A DNA stretch of 64,000 bases, taken from NCBI GenBank assembly GCA_021234155.1, contig JAJEKV010000036.1, positions 4,532,209 through 4,596,208 on the forward strand. The letters are read 5' to 3'. The DNA is from Isoetes taiwanensis. Taxonomy: Eukaryota > Streptophyta > Lycopodiopsida > Isoetales > Isoetaceae. Positions 43,401 to 55,005 of this stretch are shown in pieces (position 1 is the stretch's first letter; every line of letters begins with the position of its first letter). The notes under the pieces were generated by a model. That model searched no databases. It was not told where the DNA came from and saw nothing but the letters and a program-made list of their open reading frames with translations. Position numbers and translations under genes: made by a program.

Positions 43401-44319
43401 TTACCGGTTGAGCAGTTGGCCCATTGTACTATTTGGTTCCCATTTAAGTTACGTTCTATCTTTTTATCTACACATGCACATGCAATAACTCGTATTCTAT
43501 TTGCACATGCACATGCAGTAAATGTGTAGCTACAAATGCTATTAAGATTAATTTGACGTCCAAGCCTTGTTGATCTAGGCAGGTAAGTGATTATTAACCA
43601 GCCAGGATGACACAACAGGAAGTTCAAATGAATATAGCAAGGCTTGTCCATCAAGTATTGGCAAAAGTTTGAGCTGAAAATTAAATCAATCAATTTAACA
43701 TGATCAATTTCAGACTAATTTAACTTAAATAAATAAAGATGTCAATGCGAACATACATCACGATGTGAATGTTTGTTGACAACTATCCGAAACAACTTTT
43801 CTTTGCAAGCGACGCTCATATCATTTGTATCCCACTCAAAACCCATATCATTTGCGTAACCCGGTGACAGAAAGGAAATGATCTTAAACTCATTATGTTC
43901 ATAATGTTGAAGAAAACAAAAAGTATTGGTATTGGAGCCTACAAAGTCAATGCCATGTTGCATGTTATGAAAACTATGGATGAAAGCCAACTTTGTTGCA
44001 AGAACTAGACATGGGAGCCTGCATATCAATTGACAATATAAACATGCAGATGGGAATTGTAACTATGTATGTAATCAACCTTTTCCATTGGTCTTATGGA
44101 AGTTTCTAACAACCTTTGTTACATGTTTCTATAACGATTGAGATAAAGACAGTGAGGATGTATCAAGTTGCCACTAAACTGGCCAGAATCATTGGACCAC
44201 TATGTTCTTTGTAGTCCAACAATTGGAGGAGATGCACCCAAGTGAAACTCTTGAACATCAATGGTTTTCTGCAAGTCAGACAATTTAGAAATTGCTGAAC
44301 AGGCTTCTTACAGATCATA

Positions 44320-45030
44320 GCTTCATCTGGTAGCCTACATGAAATAATGCCACCAGCTTCTCCTGACACATCAGTGCCGTCACCTTTTGCAACAAATACA
44401 GGAAGCTCCCAAACACCCCAAAGCAACCTTGCAACACACAGACAAAGGCCTTCATGAGCACCAGAAAACACTGGCTCTGCTTCCTGAACTACCTGGCCCA
44501 TATTGAAACCTCCGCCCCACGAATTTAGTGGCGTTGCCATTGCTCCACCTCCACGCATCCGAGGAATGCCAACAAGTCTAGGATCTTCAAAAGCTTCAGC
44601 AGACCTTTCGACCACCATTTGTGGACACTATTTTTCCCCTTACGAAACAAGGCGTGATGCTAAGAGTAAGCACATAGCAGCAGCTTCCCCAGTGCCAAAT
44701 CTTTGGAAAAAATCTTCCAAGGAAGATCTTGGTGCATTTATCTCAAACAAACGTTGTAATAAGTCCACTGGCCTATTTATTATAACCTCCATTATTCCTA
44801 TGGTACTAAAAACCACAATTCTCCTTCTTGGAAGAATATGTTGTGTGGCCAGTTCCCCCCGTGCCCATAGGCTTCTTGCTACAGCTAACTTCCCTAAGCC
44901 AATGGAGACCGTTGGTATCCACACAAATGCTAGTGCTGCAGCTGACTGTTCTGGAGGTGGTAAAACATCTGCAATAGCTCTTCCACTCCAAGGAGAGAAA
45001 CAAGCTCTCTAAGAGCACGCATGCTTCTTA
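44320..45030 (-). pseudogene. NUP155: Captured fragment of nucleoporin NUP155, copy 2
   Basis: On minus: MRALRELVSLLGVE (45,026-44,985), then a small deletion and frame change, VSIGLGKLAVARSLWARGEL, ILPRRRIVVFSTIGIMEVII, NRPVDLLQRLFEINAPRSSL, EDFFQRFGTGEAAAMCLLLA, then stops TAA and TAG, and VVERSAEAFEDPRLVGIPRM. It continues GGGFNMGQVVQEAEPVFSGA, HEGLCLCVARLLWGVWELPV and GGIISCRLPDEAM. The AEAFEDPRLVG and MGQVVQEAxPVFSGAHEGLC blocks are characteristic of plant NUP155. Flanking both ends is a related 70-80 bp segment (44,240-44,320 and 45,040-45,110), a direct repeat that may mark the capture boundaries. Confidence 0.82.
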
Positions 45031-45295
45031 CAGTCAAACCATTGAACATCAATGGTTTTCTACAAGTCAGGCAATTCAGAAACTGTTGAACAGGCTTCTT
45101 ACAGTTGATCCCACACCAATGGATTGAATTTAACAAAACATCTGCTTTCTTGCTAATTGCTCCAGATGCAATTGAAGAATAATTTTTGAGCAATAAGTGA
45201 CATATAGTAGTTTGGCAACAAGGTATGCAATCTCATTTCTGAAATCCTTGAGCCATTTCTGACTTCCATCAACAAGCATCCTGGGTTTTATGCAT

Positions 45296-48200
45296 ATGCA
45301 ATAACTCGGACGTTGGCCTCTTCATTCACCTTCTCGCTGCCTCACATGACTGAAATTAAAAACACATAACAGGCTTAACATTTTAACTTATCTTCAAACA
45401 TCCCAGATATGTAGAAAATGAAGTACAAGCAAGCAGCATATAAAGCACAAGTAGCATATGAAGTAAAAATAACAAATATTCAAATTGTACCTATCTCCAT
45501 CATTTGCAGTTGTATGACCTGTCGCTGCTACAATGTACTTTCGTCCTTGCCTTTCTCGTTGCGCTCTCCAACATCTAAGGGTACTAGATGCGGAGGAACG
45601 GTGCCATCTATTGGCCCTTAATTTCTTCTTTAGCATGCATGCTAAGGTTGTTTCTTTTGAAGCAATATCTCTTTTCTCTAGTTTAGCAACCACTCTCCTA
45701 TAAAACCAAGTAGACATTTGTTCCAAAGAGTTAGAATGTTTTCTTGTACCTCCATGCTGAGTAAATCTGAAATAGGCATTCTTGGCCTGCTTATGAGATT
45801 TCTCCATCCCTTGCGTGTTCCATATACCTAAACTTCCATATTCTTGAGCAAACCATGGTCCATGCACATACAAGATATGTATGTAATGTGTCACTTCCCC
45901 TTCGCCCCACGCCGCTACAAATGCTTTGGTAAAATCTGTCACCACTCTCTTGAATGAATCCACATCCGTAGCTTGAAGATGTTTCTTACTCATGAGTTCC
46001 ACTAAAGAGGAAAAAGCTTGCCATGCCTTCATTTTTCTTTGGTAAGACATCCCGTGATCTGTCCTATCATCTTCAGCGCGTAGAAGGTCTCTATAGCACT
46101 CCCATTTTCCTGATTTTCCAGCAACCAAACTAGGCAGAAATCTTTTTGCCTTTGCCCCTCCCATTGATGGTTTGGAAGGCACATTGCCACCCCTTTTGGG
46201 ATCTGCAATAATTTTATAGTTCCTTCCATGAAAACCCATGTCAGACATCACTTTCTCAATTTTTCTTGAGACTTGCATCTTTAGAAGAGTTAGGGGTCTT
46301 ATTCCATGCAAACAATATGCTCATGTACACCATCTTATCACATATTCTCAAAAAGCGTGAAGTGTACATATGTGAATTCTTCTTAATCCAATTCGCGAAA
46401 CTTGGATCCAATGAACTATCTTTCTCTTCTCGACAAGGTGGAAAAATTCGATCGAATGAGTCCAATGTGCTATTAGATACCTGTGCATTTCTTCGACTAC
46501 TACCCTTTGCATTTGCATTTTTCTCTTTTGCAGTAAAACAACAATATGGGCATGCTTGCGTAGCTTTTGATGCCCCATGCTTCATGTTAAACATGCATTT
46601 TATAGTCTTCAAGTCTGCTGCCATGTGCCATTCAACTTCATAAGCTCCATAGCCTGGAACTACAAGTTTTTCTCCAACACCATGTGAAGCAATAAGTGCT
46701 CAGGTATAGGTGTTTGGTCAAAAACCCACTTTAGAACAACATGTGATTCCTTTGGCACTTGGAATATCCCCAACCACCAAATGTTCTCTTCAGATTGGAC
46801 GGAAAAGTTTTCTTTCTCTTTATCGCACCTTCCCATCGCCCTATTCATAAGAGTTAGAGATACACGCTCATACTTCTCACCTTTAATCATCTCCATTTCA
46901 TCTAATTTGATAGCAATAATTAGACGTCCATTACAATCGTCCACTTTCATGTCATAATATTTAACCATGAGTTTCAATAAGTTCTCGATATCAATCCAAC
47001 AATTGTTCTTTGCATCAAGGATGAACTTATTTTCTGTTACTTGCTACACCCTTTTTCCTTTACTAATATTTTGGTCCAAATCTTTTACGCTGATTGTAGA
47101 ATCAATATGCGTCATAGGCCCCAAAAGTTCTCTGATTTTCAGATTCCTATAGTTCCTGCAAGACCAAATCTTAGAGATCTTCGGAAGAACTGCTTTCTTG
47201 ATGCTCATCGTTGTGGACGTCTTTAGCGCTTTGAACAATTGGATGTATGCATTTCTACTAATACCTGCACTATCGCATGCATATTGGACATGGTCTGCAT
47301 CTTGCTCCTCATTTAATTCTGTTAAGACATTCTCAATTACGGCTTTCTTCAAGAGATTAGTACCTCGCAGTTTGATTAAGTTCAACACGTCATCCTTGCA
47401 TACAATTTTCTTTAGAAGTCCAAAGAAGATGGCCTCCCTCATTTCTCTTATTCTCCATGGATGGATCCATCAGTGTTTTTATAGCTCTCACTCTTCTTTG
47501 TGTTCCACCACCAGGACGTAATACATCAATTGGTTTCATAGATTTCTTTCTCTCCCTTGCACCCAATGGAGTAGCTTTAAGTCTCTTCATTCTTCGCTCT
47601 AAGTTTTCCTTCTCTTCGAGCAAGCGCTTGGACTTTGCACGTTCAAGCATGAGGCTCTGCTCCAAGTGGGCATTTCCCTCTTGGATCTTTTGAATTTGTG
47701 TTTGCAAGGAGTTGCAAGAATGTACCAATAAGGAATTTTGCTTGCCCAAAGCATCATTATGCCTAACCAATGCATCCTGCTGATACTTAAGCTGAAAATT
47801 ACCCATTTGTGTTTGATAAAGAGCAGCTCTCAAACTTGGATCAGAAAATCCACTTACCAAATTCCTGCAATAACCTAGTAAGCCATGATTTCCTTTAGAA
47901 GTAAACTTTTAGCGCACTGTTGGAGAATTGAATTGAGGGTGGATGTTTAGAATTGGATCTCTTGGATACAACTCCCCTCTTATCCATAAATCAATATTTG
48001 TCTTCCCTTCTGCTCTCAAGGCATTCTCATCAACAGCATGATTGAATTTTCCTTTCTTTTCATTATGAATCGGCAAGCAATTCTCAGGTATTTGCAAACG
48101 AAATGTATATAAGTTCATGCTACATTCCCTCAAAGGCTCTGCACAAAAGACTAACATCAAAATACAAACCTGAATTTGAAACTACAGATCTAAGACCGAA

Positions 48201-48443
48201 ATTGTAGAAATAAATCAAGCATGCAAATAAATACTTGACTGAACTTGAGTTAAATGTAAAATTCGAAACCTCTATTCTCCATCTTTCAGTGCTTGGAGTG
48301 TTTCTCATAGAATACTCATTGCATTTTTTATCGGGAAGGGGAGCTGGAGTGAGATACACTTTGCTATCAACCCCTCCAAAGTTCGTTTTTGGATGTGCGG
48401 CAATCCACAAATTTGAAAATCTCCATCTGCCTCCAATCTCCAT
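45296..48443 (-). pseudogene. Transposase-like gene of element X, copy 2
   Basis: Same order as copy 1: first exon 48,443-48,240 (MEIGGRWRFSNLWIAAHPKT), likely intron with acceptor TTTTGTGCAG near 48,145, then GKTNIDLWIRGELYPRD, coiled coil (47,770-47,560), IIAIKLDEMEMIKGEK, HMAADLKTIKCMFN, CPYCCF, and CTLHAFLRICDKMVYM around 46,360. The C-terminal part is better preserved than in copy 1: DRTDHGMSYQRKMKAWQAFS, EVTHYIHILYVHGPWFAQEY, NTQGMEKSHKQAKNAYFRF (45,825-45,770) and EQMSTWFYRRVVAKLEKRD. After GDR a GTACAATTTG donor and a TTTTTAATTTCAG acceptor suggest a last short exon (GSEKVNEEANVRVIAYA) ending near 45,296. Frameshifts lie near 46,690, 46,260 and 47,900. Confidence 0.57.
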
Positions 48444-48670
48444 GGCGCCATCGGACTCATCATTATTAGGTCGAATCGATTTCTCTACGTGGTAAACTAA
48501 AAGCCAAAAAAAAAAAAAACAAACAAAAAATACACCTCATACCTAATTAAATATAAAAGACAAATAGTGGGCAGCTTTCCTCCTGCCCTATAACCCCCGG
48601 GCAAATGTATTAATTTAACTTTAACTTACTCTAACTATGCTGACTCAGCTTAATCTTATGAGGTGATTTT

Positions 48671-49958
48671 GTAGCCCCAAAAAAACTCTAATGCAGTTTC
48701 AAATTTAAGAACCTGGCATGAACGTCTTGACCACACAAATATTAATAATGTAAGAACATTGAGCAAGCTTGGATATATTACAAGTGATAAAACAGAATAC
48801 GAGAATTTCATTTGCAGGGGATGCATGCTTGGAAAAAGCACAAGGCTGCCGTTTCAAAAACGAACCAAACGGGCTGAAGCACCATTGGAACTTGTGCACA
48901 CAGATATCTGGGGACCACTCAATGTTAGGAGCTATACAAAAAAGAGGTACTTAATTACTTTCGTTGATGATTATATTAGAAAAGCAAAAGTATATTGTTT
49001 GGAAAGAAAAAGTGAAGCATTAAAAGCATTCAAAGAATTTGTAGCAGAAGTAGAAAGAGAAACTGGAAACAAAATAAAGTGCTTAAGATCAGATCGTGGT
49101 GGAGAGTACATCTCTAGAAAATTTAAGACCTTTCGTATAGAAAATGGAATCAAAAGACAATTAACTTGTAGATTTATATCTCAGTAGAATGGAGTTGCAG
49201 AGAGAAAGAATGGAACTTGTTTGAATGCTGTAAGAGCTATGCTTAAATATTCTGGGTTACCAAACAAGTTTTGGGAAGAAGCATTAAAGGCTGCCATATA
49301 CATACAGAATAGACTGAAGTATAAGCATAAATGGTGATATTCCTGGAACTTTGTGGTCTAAACGAATACCAAATATGAAAGATATAAAGCCTATGCCTGT
49401 CTGGCTTATGTACATGTACCTCAGGAAATGAGACAAAAGCTTGATGACAGGGCTATAATAGCATATCTAATTGGATATGATGAAGAGGCAAAGGGTTACA
49501 AATTGTTTGATCATCATTGCAGAAAGATATTAGTAAGTAGAGATGTAGTGTTTGTAGAAACTAAGTTGTACAGACATCAAAAATTGCAGCCATAAGAATA
49601 AAAAAAAGGGAAATAAAATTATTGCAAAGGATCAGGAGAGTGCATATACAAATGATGATGACGATGAGTTAGCTATAAAGCCACCTGTTTTTGCTGATAT
49701 AAAAGAACATAGGAGTGAAGACAGACCTGAGATTGAACATGATGGCAAAGAAGAAGAATGGCCAAAGCTCAGAGATTGAAACGAGAATTAGAAGATAAAG
49801 GTATTGTCATGGAAAACCATCGAAGAGAAATAGATGGAAGGAGTAGAAGATTAGAACGAGAAGAGGAAACAAACATACCTGCATTAATGTCAGTAGTGGA
49901 GCTTCATGTACCTCAAACATATGAAGAAGCAATGAGCACTGAAAATAGAAAGCATTGA
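48671..49958 (+). pseudogene. Copia pre-integrase and integrase, second tandem unit
   Basis: Near-identical to 38,560-39,864, including the TAG at 49,185 before NGVAERKNGT and the TGA at 49,956. Extra damage here: a deletion in the IQNRL segment near 49,315 and frame changes near 49,370 and 49,570. Domains: WHERLDHTNINN, CRGCMLG, HTDIWGPL, RSDRGGEYIS. Confidence 0.87.
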
Positions 49959-51367
49959 AAATCTGCTATGGACGAAAAGCTTTCCAGAAAACTGAAACAT
50001 ATGAAATAGTGAATAAACCGAGTCTGAAAAACATTGTAGGAAATAGATGAATCTTCAAAGGCAAAGAATTGTCAGATAGAGAGAAGAAGTTTAAGGCTAG
50101 GTTGGTTGCACAAGGACTCTCGCAACAAAAAGGAGTTGACTATAATGATACATACTCACCTATTGTAAAAATGGCAAGCATAAGAATGTTATTAGCATTG
50201 GCTAATTCGTTAGGTTATGAAATACACCACATGGATGTAAGTACAGCTTTTTTAAATGCTGAACTTGAGGAGGAAATTTATATGAGACCACCAGCTGGTT
50301 ATGAAAATGAAGAAGGAAAAATTTGGAGGCTTAAACGTGCAGTGTATGGTCTTAAACAATCCCCTCGTGCATGGTACACTTGCATAGATAATTACTTGCC
50401 GGACAAGGTTTTGAGAAGCTCAATATAGATGGTAATCTCTATATGTTCAAATAAAAGGAATATTTTTTGCATTATAGCTTTGTGTGATGGTTGTAAATGA
50501 TATGGACTATCTTGAGACATGCAAAAGGCTGTTGAAGCAAAGGTTCAGAATGTTTGATTTAGGTGAATTGGGAAAAATTTTGGGAATAAAAGTTGATCGA
50601 GACAAAAGTAACAAAATTTTGAATTTGACACAATGAAGTTATATTCAGGGAGTATTGGAAAGATTTAAGATGGAGAGGCTGTAATGTCTTTGCAAGTACA
50701 CCATTAGTGCCCTGGACATAAGATCGGTGAGAAGATGTCACCGCAACAAAAAAAGAAGAAGTAGATTATATGAAGAATGTGCCATCTAAGACTGATTGGT
50801 TGCCTGATATATTTGGCGGGAGCAACAAGGCCTAACATTGCATTCTTTGAGAATTTGCTAAGTAGATATAACAATAACCCCGAAGCAACATTGGGCTGCA
50901 ACAAAACGAATAATCCGAGATATCTTAAGGGTACCATGAATTACGGAATAACATATGACAAAGACAGCTTTGTAAACCCGATTGGATATGTTGATGCGGA
51001 TTGGGGTGGAGACATAGATCACAGACACTTAGCTTTAGGATATACCTTGATGTTTGAGGGAGGTGCCATTAGTTGAAAATGCAAGAAACAAAGCACAGTA
51101 GCTATGTCAAGTGCAGAAGCTGAATATTCAGCTGTAACTTTAGCAGTTGGATGAAGAGATTAATGGAAGAAGTTGGTCTAAAAGATAATAATTCTACTGC
51201 ACTATACTCAGATAGTGCAAGTTGTATTGCAATGACTAGAAATCCAGTTTTGCATGAACGATCAAAGCATATAGAGATGAAAATCCATTTCATAAGAAAG
51301 ATGGTACAAAAAGGTCTGATATCTGTCACTTATATTCTTACTGAAAAATAGCTAGCAGATCTTCTAA
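49959..51367 (+). pseudogene. Copia reverse transcriptase and RNase H, second tandem unit
   Basis: Same motifs as the first unit (VDYNDTYSPIVKMASIRML, HHMDVSTAFLNAELEEEIYM, RAVYGLKQSPRAW). Shared stops: TGA 50,634, TGA 51,074, TAG 51,349. Private damage: TGA near 50,047 (TGG in copy 1), TAG at 50,426 (CAG in copy 1) and an in-frame-destroying loss in the YVDD region near 50,480 (ALYVDDCVM reduced to ALCDG...), which removes the catalytic aspartates. Confidence 0.87.
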
Positions 51368-51483
51368 CAAAGGCATTAAGAGAGCCAAGATTCAATATGC
51401 TGAAGGATCAAATAAATATTACAGATGCTATCAGTTTGAAAGATCAGAAAGATGTTACAGAGAAATATTCAATGATGGGGGGA

Positions 51484-51926
51484 TGAAGAAAATAACCTAG
51501 GTTGATTTGTCATTGAATATTCTATATGGTATTGTGAATAATTTTTGAAGTTACATTATTGAACCATTGGTTATATACAGATATAGCAATATATGGGACG
51601 ATGAACAGTAGCACCGGACAGGTGCTTGCGAAAACAAGGATCTAGCTACTTGCTAGATTTATCAATGGAGAAGATTGGAAGTTCACTGGAAAGCGGTGGT
51701 CCTCTACAATATATACAAGCAAAATCGGCTCCAATGGGTAAGGTGTCACAGACTGAGCTTGTGCAAAGTTGAGTCTGAGTTCATTGAATACCTTTGCTTT
51801 CCATGTTAAATACTTCGTGATATATATACTCCTTTGTGTGACATTGTTGCTGGTTCATATGAATAAATATTATTTGAAGTTGTTTGCATAAGAGTAAACT
51901 CTAGTTAGATTGATCATTATCTTTCA
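51484..51926 (+). repeat. Copia 3' LTR, second tandem unit
   Basis: 443 bp, TG...CA, preceded by the polypurine tract TGATGGGGGGA and again followed by ACTTT (51,927-51,931). It is closer in sequence to the LTR at 41,402 than to the 5' LTR at 29,533, as expected if it arose by the tandem duplication. Confidence 0.92.
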
Positions 51927-52106
51927 ACTTTTACTAATTGATAACCTAATTAGCTTAATTAAGTTATTTACTCACTAATATTTTAGCATAGCTAATAAAA
52001 ACCCTTTTAGGTTAACCCAAGTTATCCTCTAATGACCCATAAGGGTCCACTTATACTCTAGTGACGTGTCATAAATACATGGAACGTCACACCAGTATTG
52101 GATGGT
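51927..52106 (+). repeat. 180-bp host flank, second copy
   Basis: ACTTT at the left edge and ATGGT at the right edge; matches 41,846-42,025 with few changes. In the ancestral order this is the DNA between the copia and gypsy insertions. Confidence 0.85.
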
Positions 52107-52464
52107 TGTTGGGGTGATCACCACTCACCACACTCGTCACCACTCACCACTCACCACACTCGTCACCACTCACCACTCACCACACTTGTCACCACTCATC
52201 ATATACCGTATATAGAGTGATATACGCCAAGCATGCACGCGCAAGTGATATTTTTGTAATGCATTGTGGAGCCATTATGAGCGTGTTATCGAAAGCGCAG
52301 AGAAAAGAATAGAGAGAGAGACGGTGTATTGAGAGTGAGGATTTTGCTTGATCTAGCTATGGAGATGATGATTCTTTGTGTTGTGCATTGCTTTGATCTG
52401 ATAGATTGAGCTTGGATTGTTGGGTTTTTCATCCTTCTTGCAAGGTTAGAGTTCAGCTCTAACA
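52107..52464 (+). repeat. Gypsy 5' LTR
   Basis: 358 bp, TGTTGGGGTGATCACC...CAGCTCTAACA, with the internal TCACCACTCACCACAC minisatellite (52,117-52,200) and ATATACCGTATATAGAGTG palindrome-like TATA region. The primer region after it (52,465-52,490) is altered relative to the other copies. Confidence 0.88.
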
Positions 52465-52656
52465 ATTTGGCGCACCACGATTGCTCTACGCACCATTGAT
52501 CGACAAGAATTTCCATTGAAAAAGGAGTTGTTACCATTGGTATTGGTGATCGTCGGTAAAGAACGACACCATTGTGAAAGGAGCAATTTCTTGTGTGAAG
52601 GGGATTTTGCCGTAATTGATTTGTGGAGTAAAATTTAACAAGGGGAGCATAGTTTT

Positions 52657-54295
52657 ATGCCCAAGGGAAGTAAGAAGGATATCCCACCAAGCTCCATCGT
52701 AACAAGAAGGGGACCGGTGAGTCAATCTTTGGGCTCAAAATTGCATCAAGATTCAATTTTGTTTTCAGATTTGGGAGCAGATCTGGGGTCTAATTCTCAG
52801 ATCCAGGAGGTTTTGATTCCATTTACTGATCTAGAAGGTAATCCAATTTCGTTTTTCAAATTGAAGGGAGATTCAATTTCGTTTTTCAATTTCAAGAAAC
52901 CCAAGAAGAGGCAGAGATGACTGTATTACCACCTATGGTATGGGATTTTCAGACAATGGGCATTCCAAAGTTTGATGATCTGGTGGATCAAGATCCTTTG
53001 AAGCATATTGTGAAGTTTGAGAGGTATTGCCCAAGAATGTAAGTTACCATACGACTGATTACTTGCTTTGGTTTCATAGTTCTTTGCAAGATTCGGTGGA
53101 GGAATGGGCACAAACTCAGCCAGATACACTGACATATCAGGAATTAAAGGAAACTTTCATTGCTAATTATCAAGAAGTCCATGGTAAGGATAAGACTATG
53201 GAAAGGTGGACCAATTTTACACAAAAGGAAGATGAATCAATTAGAGAGTATAATCAGAGGTACATTGCGGTTCTCAAAGCCGTGGTTCATTGGAAGATTG
53301 CAAGAAGTGATGAAATGGATATCCAATGGTATGTGAAGGGGCTGAAACGAGCTATTGCTCATAAGGTGAAGGCTAAACAGCCTACAACATTACTAGAGGC
53401 ACAAAAGTATGTTCTCAAGGCTGAAGATAAGCTGGGATACATTCATGAAGTTGCTGCTCCAGAGCATAAAACAGAGGATATTACAGCCAAGATTTCTAAG
53501 CTTACAATTGGTGAGAAGCCAAGGGAGGTGCAGTTTATTACTTGTGAGTATTGTGGGTCTATTGGACATTCTGATGCTACATGTAGATTGCTGAAATTCT
53601 GCTCAAGATGCCAAATCAAAGGCCATAATGATCAAGAATGTAGGGAGAAGAGATTCTTTGAGAGGGCCAATCCGGTATTTGCTGTTATGCAACAAGCACC
53701 ACCTATTCCTATTCAACCAATGCAAGCAGCACCTATTATACCACAAGTTCCAATGATGCCACAAGCTCCAATTGCCCAACAAGTTCCAATGGGTTCCACA
53801 CCAATGGTGCAGCCAAAACAGGGATGGTATCCAAGTAAGGCTCATTTATATTGCAAGTTATGTGATAAGTTCAAGCGTGATGAGACTACTTGTTGGAAAA
53901 TCCATGGGAAACCAGAATGGGCAACCAACAAGTATCCACCAAAGCAGCAAGTATTTGAATCAGTACCTCTTCCTAATAATGATGTTCGCATTCAAGATGC
54001 AAAGTACATTGATAATCCTCAAGTTAAGGCTCTTATTGAGGAGCTTAAGAAGCAAGAGAAGGCAAAATCAGTAGTAAATTGTGGATTTGTTGAGGTGGAG
54101 CATGACCCATTTCAGCAAGAAGAAAAGATTGGAGAAGTAAATGCAGTTACAAGATCACAAAAGGTGGTTCAAGAACCAAGAGTAGTGCCAATTGCGGAGA
54201 AGACTAAGACCTCTTTTCCAAAGGCTTTGAAGGAACAAGCTTTGAAGGTGTCAACACCTAAGAAGGTGCAATTCAATGTGCTGCCCACAGAATAG
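52657..54295 (+). pseudogene. Gypsy gag with CCHC zinc knuckles
   Basis: First ATG 52,657 (MPKGSKKDIPPSSIVTRRGP) reads 87 codons to a TGA. The frame changes and the main body runs 53,045-54,295. It has the gag core (LQDSVEEWAQTQPDTLTYQE, WTNFTQKEDESIREYNQRY), then CEYCGSIGHSDATC and CSRCQIKGHNDQEC (both C-x2-C-x4-H-x4-C, about 53,540-53,640). A Pro/Gln/Met-rich stretch (53,690-53,820) and a third, imperfect Cys pair (CKLCDKFKRDETTCW) follow. The C-terminal half is Lys/Glu-rich and ends at TAG 54,293. Gag assembles particles around element RNA in the cytoplasm. A stop, not a frameshift, separates it from protease, so readthrough or decay are both possible. Confidence 0.87.
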
Positions 54296-54325
54296 TTTCA
54301 GTCTATAGAAGAAAATCAGCCCATA

Positions 54326-55005
54326 GTGATGCCTCCTATGGTGGATGAGGAAATTCAGAATGAAGATGATGTGATCAGCCAAGTTTTGGCCACTAAAGTT
54401 ACACTTACTCTTGAGCAATTGATGCATTATTCTCCAAATTTGTTGCAAGAGTTAGGGGGAAGAACAAAATCAGAGTCCAACAAATCATATCAAGATACCG
54501 ACAAGAGGAGAATGGAGCCACCAGCCCGGCAATCCAAGGATCCTGGGCCATTTCTTTGTGATGTGAGTATTAATGGATATCTAATCAAAGAGGCCAACAT
54601 AGATACCGGCAGTGGAGTGAATGTAATGCCTTACCACATAATGCTTCAAGTAATGATGGAACCGACAACTATGATGCTCAAAGCATTCAATCAAATGAAG
54701 GTGCAGCCTATGGGAGTCATAAGAAATGTCTTATGCAAGGTCTATGAGGTGGAAGCAATCTTGGATTTCATGGTGTTGAAATTTCCAGAGAGTGTGCATG
54801 CTGAAACTTATACTTTGTTGCTGAGCCGTACATGGTTAGATGCCGTACAAGCTGAGACTTCATGGATGAAGCGTGAAATGAACATCTTTCAAGGGAAACA
54901 CAAAGTTACTATAGATCATCCTCTGAAATCAGCAAAAGGTACCTTTCTTTGCAATCCTTCTTTGAGCAGCCCGCAGGTTAGAAATCAAAGAAAGAGAATG
55001 CTACG
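54326..55005 (+). pseudogene. Gypsy aspartic protease region
   Basis: Frame from ATG 54,326 with KDPGPFLCDVSINGYLIKEA and the active site NIDTGSGVNVMPYHIMLQVM (DTGS, 54,599-54,613), then FNQMKVQPMGVI and TLLLSRTWLDAVQAETSWM, matching the LLGRPWL strand of this protease family. A frame change near 55,000 leads to the RT frame. The protease would process Gag-Pol. Confidence 0.83.

Larger units (their letters stand above)
43401..48670 (-). mobile_element. Element X, copy 2
   Basis: Same organisation and junctions as copy 1 at 33,331-38,555. Copy 2 keeps about 36 bp near 45,260 that copy 1 lacks, and lacks about 20 bp in the NUP155 segment near 44,980. It carries many small indels relative to copy 1. 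The two copies together allow most of the gene layout to be read, since frameshifts often differ. Confidence 0.6.

Noticed and set aside
31945-52106. The two 10.08-kb copies as LTRs of one giant element
   Set aside because: Their ends coincide with a gypsy LTR start and its ATGGT flank, and they contain recognisable pieces of three separate elements; tandem duplication explains them better.
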